A stretch of DNA of 64,000 nt from the NCBI RefSeq assembly GCF_918797505.1, contig NC_092802.1, forward strand, positions 12,605,480 through 12,669,479, in the 5' to 3' direction. The stretch is from Bemisia tabaci (taxonomy: Eukaryota > Arthropoda > Insecta > Hemiptera > Aleyrodidae). Both the position numbers and the translations under genes were made by a program. Positions within the stretch are counted from its first letter, which is position 1, and every line of letters begins with the position of its first letter. The notes under the pieces are model-generated. The model saw nothing but the letters and a program-made list of their open reading frames with translations. It was not told the DNA's origin and searched no databases. Positions 10,700 through 20,930 of the stretch are shown here, in pieces.

Positions 10700-11809
10700 C
10701 AACAGCCAAACCTTCGATCGCGCATATTTACTTTCGCGAAATGTGTGCCATTCTGCGCCTGCGTTGCCAGATTTTCCTGTAATTTGAAAGTCGTGTTTCG
10801 ATTGGCACTATGTTTGGGAATTCCCGAAATTTGACAACACCTCTGTCCATAAACATAAGCTTCCGACCATTAGGACGGCGGGGTTCCCTTTCAATCCCTC
10901 CTCCTCCTCCCCCTATTTTTCTCCCTCCCCTGGCACGAGTTACACAGAATTACGTCATGTAGGCGTCATTAAGTCATAGCCATGAAAATTGTAGCTAGAA
11001 GAATATCGCTAGATATTTTTCAAAATTTTCACCTCTGGGAATCATTCTGAATATAACTTTTAGACAACAAGCAAATGCTATTCGGTGCTTTCATTTTGGG
11101 AAAACCATCGAAGTGCGAATATTTTTTTATTGCTACTTTATAGATCCTTTCAACGAAAAATAAAATACGGCAGAGAGAGCAAAACGAAGTATGGCCTCAT
11201 ACCTTTGACTTCGGTAGGGGATTAGTATTTTCGGCTCTTTTTAAAATTTTATTCTCACTCAATCGAAAATCTCTCGCAAGCGATAGAACGTCTCTTTGTT
11301 CAACGATGAACTCCTGTCGGGTACATTTAACAGGAATCTTATTGATCTGAGACAGAAATAAATATGGTGAGGTATTTTCCACCATAGAGTCGTCTGTGAA
11401 TGATTATTACCGTACTCGTATCACTGTACCTCAAACCATATATTTTCGTCAGTGAACAGAACATTTTTCCTAATTCGCCGCCTACTTGACATGACGGCGT
11501 AACTACATTCTGCAATGAACCCTGTCTTCCATACATTTCAATGCTTTTCCGGGCTCATCTCAAAGTGCAATTACGCCCTTATGCCAACCAAGCGACGAAT
11601 TCGTGTTTTGTAGTAGAGCAGACAAACAGCAATCATACTTGAAACTCTTTTCCGGGAAGGTAAGGAAAACGTCGAAAAAAAACGAGTCCGAGAAAATATT
11701 TCTCCACCCCTTAAGGCTAGCAAGGAAGTAAAATTCGTTCCGGCGTGCGAATTTGGTTTACCGCGAAAATGATATGAACACTCTTCCCGGAGTAAAACCC
11801 TTCAATTAG
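10700..11809. other. Unassigned sequence
   Basis: No supported gene or repeat. A C/T-rich tract lies near 10890-10935. Confidence 0.4.
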
Positions 11810-11817
11810 GGTCGAAC

Positions 11818-12130
11818 CAGTGGCGTGGCGTGCTTTGCGATTTATAGATTGATATGCCATTTCCTGTGAAAGGTTGGCGACAAGGGGTGGAGGAGGAGAT
11901 CAGAAGGTGCCAATTGCCTGATGATCTCTGGGAGGATAGGGGGCAATGGCGATTGGGCGTCGCAGAGCGCGAGGCGGCGCTATAAAAGCGACTTTATGTA
12001 TATGCCATTTAAACCTGTGGAAAAGGATCGATAAACAGGGTGTTCGCAGCGAACACCTTAATAATCGATTATTTACCATAAGTTTAAATGGCAGAACAAT
12101 CGATACATCGCAATTTACGCCACGCCACTG
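11818..12130. mobile_element. hAT-like MITE family B with perfect 8-bp duplication
   Basis: The copy runs from CAGTGGCGTGGCGTG to CACGCCACTG and is flanked by GGTCGAAC on both sides (11810-11817 and 12131-12138). This is the best evidence that family B uses an 8-bp target, as hAT elements do. Its left arm is interrupted by the LINE fragment at 11863-11999. Confidence 0.9.
11863..11999 (+). mobile_element. 5'-truncated LINE 3' end nested in MITE B
   Basis: The 137-bp insert is flanked by an 11-bp duplication, ATATGCCATTT (11852-11862 and 12000-12010). Its plus strand encodes the C-terminus of a non-LTR retrotransposon polyprotein, with the pattern W-x2-GVEEE...LWEDR...WRLGVAER and then a stop and ~20 bp of 3' UTR. 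The frame starts with PVKGW, which overlaps RPVTGW at the end of the LINE fragment near 39090-39240, so the two are probably the same family. It shows that LINE machinery was acting on this DNA after the MITE had inserted. Confidence 0.75.
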
Positions 12131-12559
12131 GGTCGAACCCGAAGTTTTGCGAAACGCGAGTGGAAAATTGCCGGTTTCACGTGAAAAGTACTACCCGGAG
12201 TAACACACGACCAACACTAATTAGATTAGCTTCCCGGTACAGATGGTCCAACTGCCGGTCTTATTTTACACTGCGAGCGATAATTTCCACCTCCGAGTTC
12301 ACTGGCCGAGATTAGACCAAGTTGACGTCGGGTAAACACGCTCCACCTTCCGGGATGAGAGCAAATACTGGCGGTAAGAATTACGATCGAAAAAAAAAAT
12401 CCAAGTACCATCTTCCCCGCTAGCTGGATGTAACGTTCGCCGAATTCCGCGGAGGAGGTTACAAAACACACGTGAGCTGATAACGCAAGTTATTTTCTTA
12501 CTTTTTTATACTGGCTGCAGGATTTTTTTTTTATGAATTTTCCGTTTCGAAGGCTAAAT

Positions 12560-13042
12560 GGATCGTATTTGACAAAAAGGAACAAGCGTGATTACAGTGT
12601 TGTAAAAATGTTGCTTCTTCGTAATTATCAAAAAAAATTCCAGATTAGCAGAGAGTTTTTTCTTCCCACCAGAAAATTGTTAATTTTAAAGAAAAGTTAT
12701 CGTGCACATTTGAAAACTTTCCGTATTTTAAGTACTTTTCAAAGGAATTCATTGGAAAAAAACACATTGGATCTAGAGTCCAGACTCTTGAAAACATCGA
12801 CAAGAAAAAATACTCTTGATTCAATCAGATTTAAGCTTAAATCAAGAACCAAGCCTCTTAATTTGAGCGTATTTCCTTTTGATTTAAGCTTAAATCTGAT
12901 TGAAACAAGAGTACTTTTTCTTGTCAATGTTTTCAGGAGTCTGGACTCTAGATCCGGTGTGTTTTTTTTTTCAGTGAAAGGAGAAGTTGCACGATTTTGA
13001 AAAATCTGTAATCGCGCTTGTTCCTTCTTGCTAAATGGGATC
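12560..13042. repeat. Fold-back element interrupted by MITE A
   Basis: The left arm GATCGTATTTGACAAAAAGG continuing AACAAGCGTGATTACAGT is mirrored near 13005-13042. A family A MITE lies between the arms. It resembles the fold-back at 18557-19026 in having AAAAAGGAAC next to the ends. Confidence 0.6.
12750..12976. mobile_element. Fold-back MITE, family A
   Basis: CATTGGAAAAAAACACATTGG to TTTTTCAGTG, with both GATCTAGAGTCCAGACTC blocks and the mirrored ATCAGATTTAAGCTTAAATC arms. It creates mirror-image reading frames on both strands that are not genes. Confidence 0.85.
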
Positions 13043-13215
13043 CAAATGCGAGAAATGCGTACCTCAATTTTTTACTCGTTACTCTACGGAAATAATCAGT
13101 GCGTGCTTTCGTTTGGGTTACTAAAACTTTTTTTCCATGGTGTTTCTACAGAGAACGACTCAAAACGTCTGAATCTCATGGAAAACTCAAATTTGACGGC
13201 GCAGTGGAGCGCAGC

Positions 13216-13467
13216 TCTGCCTTGCTACGGAGGAACGCCGTAAGAGCCACCAGGCACTGCCAAATTTCCTCCGACAAATCACCCATTTCCAGGAAAATTT
13301 GGAAATATTTCCCCTCTAATTTTTCAGAGGATTTCGTTCATGGGTTGCTCTTAGAAATCCGAAAATTTCAAGGATACATAATCATACCTCTCTTCAATTG
13401 AATATTTTCCGAGAGGAAATTCGGCAACATCCAAATGCTCATACGACGTTTTCACGCAGCACGGCAG
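13216..13467. mobile_element. MITE family E
   Basis: Ends CTGCCTTGCTACGGAGGAAC and CAGCACGGCAG, with internal ACTGCCAAATTTCCTCC and GGAAATTCGGCAACATC. Confidence 0.65.
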
Positions 13468-13815
13468 AGCTTCGACTGTTCGGTAGCGAGGAGCCAAACG
13501 CAGATGCTGGAAATAATTAATAATTTGTGTCAGTTTTGTCACATTCAATTTATGCGGCGCGGTGCCGTGCGCACTGTGCACCCAGAACCCTCCCCCCCCC
13601 CCCCCCCCGCCCGCCGCCGAAAGCCCCAAATTTTCACCTCGCACCGTTTGGTTTGGACCGGCCGGAATTATTTGACACCGTCGACGTATGCACACATACC
13701 AACACACGTGCGTAACGTCCGACCGACGCGCTGCCATAATTATGAGCGCGGCGCTCCTGTTTCCGTGCTCATTGTCATCCCGAGTTTTGTTTCCGCGAGT
13801 CGCTCCAGCGGGTCG

Positions 13816-14178
13816 ATTATTGAAATTGATAGACAACGCTATAGGCAAAGAAGACAAAAGGGATTTGGAGGGATCCTATTGGTGGAAGCGGGTGGTTGCA
13901 ATGGACGAAGGACGTGGGTGATAGACTAACTAACGGCAACCCACGAGAGACCAGATAAATTAGTCCATCATTTTCTCCCTTAGTCTATAAGAGCCACCAA
14001 TTTCCACTGGACAAAGGACGTGGGTGATAGACTAACTAACGGCAACCCACGAGAGACCGGAAAGTTAGTCCATCATTTTCTCCCTTAGTCTATAAGAGCC
14101 ACCCGTTTCCACCTATAGGATCGCTTCTTACTCTCTACGTCTTCTTTGTCTATCGCTATGCCTATCAATTTCAATAAT
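13816..14178. mobile_element. TIR element, family J, with two internal repeats
   Basis: ATTATTGAAATTGATAGACA at the left is mirrored by TATCAATTTCAATAAT at the right. The interior has two ~106-bp direct repeats, each with GACGTGGGTGATAGACTAAC, CCCACGAGAGACC and TTCTCCCTTAGTCTATAAG. No open frame is supported. Confidence 0.75.
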
Positions 14179-14475
14179 CAGTCCGCTGAAGCAGGTACGT
14201 TCTTTCGTTGTTCCCCTCGCGAAAGGACGTAACTCCTTCATAATGTTGCCGAATTTACACTCGTAAACTACCGTTTTGCGGAGAAAAACTCGGACATTTC
14301 TACTTGAAAATTTTACTGATTTTTCTCCCGCTCTCATGCGAAAACCAGACAAATTGTGGACGAAAACTTCAAATACGCACTAGAGTAAAAAAATTGAAGC
14401 ATTTGAGCCGATTTGGCAACCTTGGAACGGAGTTACATTCCTTCGTCTAGGAGACGGGCTACATAGAGATCGTGA

Positions 14476-14572
14476 GTTCCGGGCTCAGAGGCCAAAAATT
14501 CCGGATGCTGGAGCCGTAGCTTCTGTTGCTCCGGGTGCTGCGTCCGGAACTTTTGGCCTCTGAGCCCGGAAC
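14476..14572. repeat. 97-bp GC-rich inverted repeat
   Basis: The arms GTTCCGGGCTCAGAGGCC and GGCCTCTGAGCCCGGAAC are perfect complements, extended inward by TCCGGA. The loop is about 35 nt. It could form a stable hairpin in RNA or be a small fold-back element. Confidence 0.75.
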
Positions 14573-14689
14573 GCGGATGGTATGTCTATACAGCCCGAAA
14601 GAACGGCTTCCACGGCCGGAGTTTTTATTTTCAGAGCAACAGTTACCCTTGACATGTTTCGGCTATTCAGTTTGCAATCAGGGTTGCCA

Positions 14690-15132
14690 CAGAATTTAGC
14701 CAATTCCCTGACATTTCCCCGATTTCCCTGACATACATGTTGGAGAAATTCCCTGAGAATTGAAGATGTGACGGATGATTAAGAAGGCATAATTTAAAAG
14801 AGTTTTCAAGCAAAATTTGTTGTTCGAACCCTCGAACCCATTCTAGACAGCAAACGAAGGTGATTTAACAAATTTTCCCTGGTATTTCCGTCATTTTCCC
14901 TGATACAATTTGGCGAAATTCCCTGACAATTGATGTGACGGATGGTTAAGGAGGCAACACTTCGCTGGCAAAATGTGTTGTTCGAAACTTCAAACCCATT
15001 CTAGAGAGCAAATGAAAGTGATTTAACAAAGTTTCCCTGACATTTTCGTCATTTTCCCCTGTCATTTCCAGGATTTCCCTGACTTCTTAAAATTCCCTGA
15101 CATTCCCGGTATTCCCTGACTGCGGCAACCCT
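14690..15132. mobile_element. TIR element, family K
   Basis: Left end AGGGTTGCCACAGAATTTAG and right end CTGCGGCAACCCT are inverted. The interior is made of repeated CCCTGACATTTCC motifs and a duplicated ~180-bp block (around 14745 and 14920). Confidence 0.7.
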
Positions 15133-15515
15133 GTGAACTTCATCAAAAATAATGCACGGCACAAATATTTGGTTACAGAAATTTGTCTGCACTCCGCGAA
15201 CGACGTGAAGTCGTTCGAAGCTCGTTTTGAATGACTCGCGGGAAAACGGCAAGAAAACGCGGTGGAGTCGGAAAACTGCAGCGAGCGCGGTGCGGCGGTG
15301 GGAAAAGCGACCTTAATTAGAAGGAACGTCGGACATAAACAAGCTGCAGACTGCGAAAAAAAGAGCGCCAGGGATATTGATTTTCCGCATCGGCTTCAAC
15401 GTACCAGCGGGGCGACGCGACATGTCACACCACGCTTCCGCGATTACGATTTTCAGAGCCTCCGGCCGCCATACAGGCTCTCGGTCGCTGGCAAATTCAC
15501 ATCCAGCGAATTTTT

Positions 15516-15943
15516 GCAGAGCTCCCATTCTATGTCGGGCGAAAATTCCGGGATTCGGAACTGCTTTGTTCCGATCTCTCCTAATCAAAAGTTCCGGGAT
15601 TCTTTCAGGATTTTTTTCAGAAGTTTCGAAAAATGCAAAAGATCCGGAAATTTTGGGAGTTTCAAAAGTTCCGGGAAAAATTCAGGCAAAACAAAAAAAT
15701 TCCGCAACTTGGAACTAAGTCCGGGAAATGGGAGCCCTGAAGCAAAAACTCCGGGATTCGAAACTTTTTTGTTCCTATCTCTCCTACTCGAAAGTTCCGG
15801 GATTCTTTTGGGATTTATTCAATAGTTTCGAAAAATGCAAGAGATCCGGAAAATTTCGGGAATTTCAATAGTTCCGGGAAAAATTCAGGCAAATCTCAAA
15901 GATTCCGCAACTCGGAGCTAATTCCGGAAAATGGGAGCACTGC
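15516..15943. mobile_element. TIR element, family L, with two tandem units
   Basis: GCAGAGCTCCCATT at the left is mirrored by AATGGGAGCACTGC at the right. Inside, two ~200-bp direct repeats each contain TTCCGGGATTC, GTTTCGAAAAATGCAA and GGGAAAAATTCAGGCAAA. The frames here are made by the repeat. Confidence 0.75.
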
Positions 15944-16333
15944 ATTTTTGTGATCGAGTATGAAGGACATAGACTGCAAAGCGGATGAGCTCATTTTTTC
16001 TTTCTATTACTTTTTTTTTTTTTTAGAAAATTGAGTTTTAAATAATTTCAACTAAAGCGCGTAAGTGCATTTTTGAGAAAAATTGAGCTATTAATACTTT
16101 CAACTAAAACTAGTAGGTAGTATTAAAATGTGTTCTTTGAAAAATATACTGCTGAAATCCGATTTTTATGCATCAAAAACTGAGTTCGAACTTGCCTTTC
16201 GTCGTAAGGCTTCATGCAATTTTGAAACTTGACAACACATGCATGCCTCCAGGGGTCTGAAAACATCGGTTTCGTGTGAAAATGGAAAGGCTCCGAGGAT
16301 GATGTTTCAAAATGGAAAAGTCGGCAAAATCGC

Positions 16334-16334
<1 letters not shown>

Positions 16335-16372
<38 letters not shown>

Positions 16373-16432
16373 AAAAGTGCAGTAAAAAGCACGTGTTTTT
16401 CATATAATCACAGTCAAAATCTTGTGTTTTTC
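16335..16432 (-). mobile_element. Possible short retroposed insert with poly(T)
   Basis: A 34-nt T run starts the insert. GCAAAATCGCG (16324-16334) and GCAAAATTGCG (16433-16443) could be an 11-bp target duplication with one mismatch. The flanks are simple sequence, so this is weaker than the inserts at 964 and 18361. Confidence 0.35.
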
Positions 16433-17000
16433 GCAAAATTGCGACAATTTATATTCACAGTCGACGGGGCCATTAGAAGTCGTATTTTTGAAATTTCTGA
16501 GCCAAAAGGAGTTTTTAAAAATCCCTGCATGCCTCTAGCTGAAACTTTTAAACTTCTACGTTTGCTTGAGCTAGGAGCGAGGGCGGTTACAAAATAACTT
16601 AACTCAGTTTTGTTACTTATGAAAGCGCAGTTGCGGCTAGTATCGTAAGTTTCCATGAAAAATTTAGTTCGTCACAATTTCCTTGCGCCGCTTTACTGAC
16701 CAGCTTTGGCTCTCTTAGACAGAACTTCGCAGGCTCGATGTGGACAGTAAAAATCATACGGAGGAAATTCCGATTCGTTGAAGTAGGAAAATATACGGAG
16801 ACAGTAAGACCTGCTGGAGCGTGTGTGTACTTGAATACTTCGCTCTTATCTAGAATATTAGCAAACAATTTTATCGAACCAAGTCTATGAACGCCGAGAA
16901 AAATCTTAGCACTATAACAATTATAGAACCGCACCGAACTACGAGATGCAGACGAATCAAAATTGTGGACTTAACATTGAAAAAGTGTTAATGTATCGTA

Positions 17001-17253
17001 CTGCCGTGCTAAGGAAGAACGCCGTATGAACATTCGAGAGTAGCCAAATTTCCTTCGATAAAATGTTTATTTTTTAAGAAAATTATGAATATATCTCCTT
17101 GGAATTGTCAGACACTTTAGATCAAATTACAAACAAAATTATCTGAGAAATTGGCAGCAAAATATTCAAAAAATTTCCTGAGAATTAGTGATTTGCTGGG
17201 ATGAATTTGGCAACGCCTAAAGGCTCATACGGCGTTTTTCCTTAGCACGGCAG
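17001..17253. mobile_element. MITE family E
   Basis: Both ends are intact (CTGCCGTGCTAAGGAAGAAC and CCTTAGCACGGCAG), with subterminal CCAAATTTCCTTC and GAATTTGGCAACG. Confidence 0.8.
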
Positions 17254-17598
17254 CTTATCACTGACCCTTGAAGCACCCAGAAAAATACAGGGAGTGCTTC
17301 ATTTCGTACATTTTCTAGTTCCATGGTGTTATCAGAGGGGTAATATTTTGGCCGAAACTAAAACTTCAGGTCGGATTTGAAATCCATTGAGAGTCACCGA
17401 TTCCTGTTAATCCTCAGCTGGGATCCGTTCATAAAATACGTAACGCTGAAAATGGGACTGTGCAACCCCTCTCCTCTTCTGCTCGTTCATATTTACGCGA
17501 CACTCTAAAATCAATGTTTTTTGATGAATTTGGGATACAAAATTACAACCTTCCGTTCATTTTTCATCTTATAAATTGTGATGAAAAGGCGCTACGCA

Positions 17599-17827
17599 CA
17601 CTGGAAAAAAAAGTCGCTTGGATCTAGAGTCCTGACTCTTAATAACATTGACAAGAAAAATACTCTTGATTCAATCCGATTTTTCCTTGAATCGAAGAGC
17701 CGAGCCTCTTCATTTAGGCGGATTTCCTTTTGATTCCAGCAAACAGTCCGATTGAATCAAGAGTATTTTTTCTTGTAAATGTTATTAAAAGTCTGGAATC
17801 TAGATTCAAACGAATTTTTTTCCAGTG
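17599..17827. mobile_element. Fold-back MITE, family A
   Basis: CACTGGAAAAAAAAGTCGCTTGG to TTTTTCCAGTG. The outer arm has diverged at the CACATTGG block, but the GATCTAGAGTCC and GACAAGAAAAATACTC blocks are kept. Confidence 0.75.
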
Positions 17828-18359
17828 CACTGTTAGCGTTCAGTCACGGGGCTCTGGATCACACCTCCCTCCCACACTGAGAAAAAAAAGTGCCAATTTC
17901 TAATTAAAAGCTAAACTTTCAGGTTCAGGTGACAGAATCAGGTCATTGGAACTGAATTTCAGTTAGTGGAACCAAAGTTTGGTTTCTGTGATCGAAAACT
18001 GCAAGTTCAATGAACCGAGCCTATTTATCCGTGCGTAACGTAGGCTCAGACCCCTTTTCCGTTGGTGCGTTACGTATTTTGCTTTGAGCGGCCGTATACA
18101 TACGCACGTCAAAACCTTTATCATTCGGATTGCGTTGTGTTATGCGTCAAGACAGCGGAGAAAGCTCAAAAGCTCCCGAAAATCAAACCGCCAGCACGCA
18201 AAGGGCAGTGCCATGCCGTCGCGTCAGCCGACGTCATGAGCCGCGACGCGGCGACGCGACGAACGCGTCTAGAGAATTCCACCGCGACTGCTCTCGTATC
18301 TACGTATCTGCATATCTACACGATGCGTCCACTGGACGTGTGTCATTCGCGTCAGAAAA

Positions 18360-18360
<1 letters not shown>

Positions 18361-18391
<31 letters not shown>

Positions 18392-18441
18392 ACTTTATTA
18401 GAGAGTTTGTTACATTGTACAAAATAAATATATGTTCACAA
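18361..18441 (-). mobile_element. Short retroposed fragment with poly(A) signal
   Basis: An 81-bp insert is flanked by a perfect 12-bp duplication GCGTCAGAAAAT (18349-18360 and 18442-18453). It starts with about 25 T. On the minus strand AATAAAG lies about a dozen bases before the poly(A). It is a severely 5'-truncated retrocopy, and the source RNA cannot be told from this length. Confidence 0.8.
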
Positions 18442-18556
18442 GCGTCAGAAAATGTTTGGAGCAATTGTGGATTTCAAGCATCGCGCACCGAGGAAAACCT
18501 CTAATCGCAACAACGAAGCGAAGTCGTTTTCCAGACGAAGGAACGTAACCAGACTT

Positions 18557-19026
18557 GGATTGCATTTTGCAAAAAGGAACCAGAAGCATTGCAATGGTGC
18601 TACGATTGTGCAACTTCATCCTTTGCAATAAAGTTACTGAAACCATGAAAAAATATGAAATCTCCATGATAATTTCTGTCTCAAATTTACACACCGAAAA
18701 AAAAGTGAAGTTGATTTATCATTCTGGATGTAGAAGAAGTGTGCGAGTACTAATAAAATGCTGAATTACCCGCCGCAGCAGTTAGTTTCACATCCCGGCA
18801 TTGCTGAAGTAACTGCTACAGCGGGTAATTTGGCATTTTATAAGTTCTCGCACACTTTCTTCACATTCAGAAAGTTAAATCAACTGCAATTTTTTTTCGG
18901 TGCAGTTTTCAGCGAAAAAGATAGAGGCTGTTGATAGATAATCCGGTTTTTCTTCTGAGACAAAAGAAGTTGCACAATTTTAGCGATATTGCAATGCTTC
19001 TGGTTCCTTTTTGCAAAATGTAATCT
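18557..19026. repeat. Fold-back element, family O (outer arms)
   Basis: The left arm GATTGCATTTTGCAAAAAGG (continuing AACCAGAAGCATTGCAA) is mirrored at 18980-19026. Between the arms lies a second, unrelated inverted repeat at 18692-18902, so one fold-back seems to have inserted in another. Confidence 0.75.
18692..18902. mobile_element. Inner fold-back element
   Basis: CACCGAAAAAAAAGTGAAGTTGATTT is mirrored by AAATCAACT...TTTTTTTTCGGTG, and CGCACACTTTCTTC mirrors GAAGAAGTGTGCG. The loop centre carries TTACCCGC/GCGGGTAA. Confidence 0.7.
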
Positions 19027-19029
19027 ATT

Positions 19030-20300
19030 TGGAGGTTGCCAAATTGACTCAAAGAAACAATTCGTTTACGAGTGAGTACCTCTGCAATTTTCGTTCGAAT
19101 TATTAATGATTATTGCATGAGAATAGAGGAAAAATCAGTGAAATCTTCAGTTCAAAATTTCCTGGTTAAAATGCAATTTCCGGCGGGAAAGTTGGCAACA
19201 CTTGAATGTAGTTACGGTTTTTTGTGAGGGAAACTCTAATAAGTGCAGGGTAGGATTTCTCTTCAAGCTGAATTTCCAAGGTCGAGACAAAAGATCGGGT
19301 TGGAGCGATTTATCGAAAACTGCACGATCACGTCGTACGAATTTTGGTCAATCGCCTCATTTCGTGCTCAGTTCCTCAATTTTTGGTCCCCCGCACTACG
19401 GAACGTAACTTCATTCCTAGGTTGCAAAATTAACTCAAACAATTCAACTTATTACGAGAATAACCTTCCGTCATTTCCGTCAAAAATCTGTTTGATTTTT
19501 GCATGAGCTCAGGAGAAAAATCAGCGAAATTTTCAGTTGGGAAATCTCACTGCAACTTTGATGCACACAACAAAATATCATACTTTCGAATGGAGAGATT
19601 TTTTTCTATGTAGTCGCTGTTAAGCTACTCTCTGTAGATGCCTCTCTGAGGCGGAAATGCCTTAAGGATGAAAAATTCACGGAGAAAGAAACAGATCAGT
19701 CGAAGTAGAAACACATTTTTAAAAAAAGGGGAAAAAACGGATTGTTCAATAATGTCTTTTTGCGAATTGAAGCGTAAAAAGCTTCATAGAAATACAAGGG
19801 CATTTACGTTATAGAAACCTCGTTTCTCTTTCTTAAAATAGACGCTGTCCTAAAAGAAGGCTAGTTGTATTAACTGCAAAGGCAAAAGTCGGTATCTACA
19901 CGGTACATCCTTAAAAATTCATTAAAACCACCAGAAATGGCTGCCTAAAATTCCTGCTTTTCAGCGTGCATGTGGCCTGAATCTTTTCGGACGGGCATTT
20001 CAGCCATTTTAATAATGACCTTTGGCCGTTATGCCCTTACTGCCCTTGCAGCCATACTCTCCACCGCTTGGAACCACGATCAGAGCTGAACGTGGCATTG
20101 CGATATTCCGAAGCTTTGTGTACCTCAGTCAATCGTAAACCTAGCTTACCCACGGTTATGAGGTGGAAAATTACAGGCCAGTTAGACAAAGAAAAGTTGT
20201 CCGTGTATCACAGCGCGATGTTTGCATTCTTTGCTTGGCATTTAGCACGACGATTCTGCGACTCGCTAACTTTACGGGTGGGGTGTTCTTTTCGCCTTTG
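19030..20300. other. Unassigned sequence
   Basis: No supported gene. Short frames at 19202-19506 and 20068-20301 have no recognisable domain. Confidence 0.4.
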
Positions 20301-20930
20301 AGAAGTTACAAAATCTAATTTTTGTGACGTTGAAATGAGAGGTTGGCATGCTAACGGTGGCAATCGCATTTTTTCAGCTCAGAGAGCCCAAAAATACAGT
20401 AACATGAAAATACGTTACAAACGGAGCGTTGAGCATGGATTTAGAGGGAAGGGAATGAGTTATAACCCTTTGTTCTTGGATTAGCGTTGACCGGGGAAAG
20501 TTTCGTTGATTTCACCGTTCAGAAGATACAAAAACTAATTTTCCTGACGTCGAAATGAGAGGTCGACATGCCAACGGCACAAATTGCATTTTTTTCAGCC
20601 CAACGAGCCCAAAAACATAGTAACATGAATATACGTTACAAATGGAGCGTTGTTTCCGCTTTGGAGGGAAGGAAATGCGTTATAACCCGTTATTCTAAGG
20701 TTAAGATTGACTTGGGACATTTTCGTTTTTTTCACCTTTCAGAAGTTACAAAACCTAATTTTCCTGACGTCGAAATGAGAGGTCGACATGCCAACGGCAC
20801 AAATTGCATTTTTTTCAGCCCAGCGAGCCCAAAAACACAATAACATGAAAATACGTTACGAATGGAGCGCTATTTCCGCCTCCGAGGGGTGCAAATACGT
20901 TACAACCCTTCGTATTTTCGGTTGCGGTTA
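20301..20930. repeat. ~220-bp tandem repeat, three units
   Basis: GAAGTTACAAAATCTAATTT at 20301, AGATACAAAAACTAATTTTC near 20523 and AGAAGTTACAAAACCTAATT near 20741 start three related units. Each has GACGTYGAAATGAGAGGT, ATGCCAACGG and AACATGAA..ACGTTAC. The small frames inside are repeat products. Confidence 0.8.

Noticed and set aside
12533..13000. 155-codon frame
   Set aside because: It spans a MITE inside a fold-back; the same peptide pattern recurs at every family A copy (for example 23302-23487, 57835-58308).
13351..13929. Overlapping 164- and 168-codon frames
   Set aside because: They cross a family E MITE, a 17-nt C run and part of element J; opposite-strand overlap and no domains.
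16335..16432. Confident retroposition event
   Set aside because: The proposed duplication has a mismatch and lies in A/T-rich simple sequence; listed at low confidence only.
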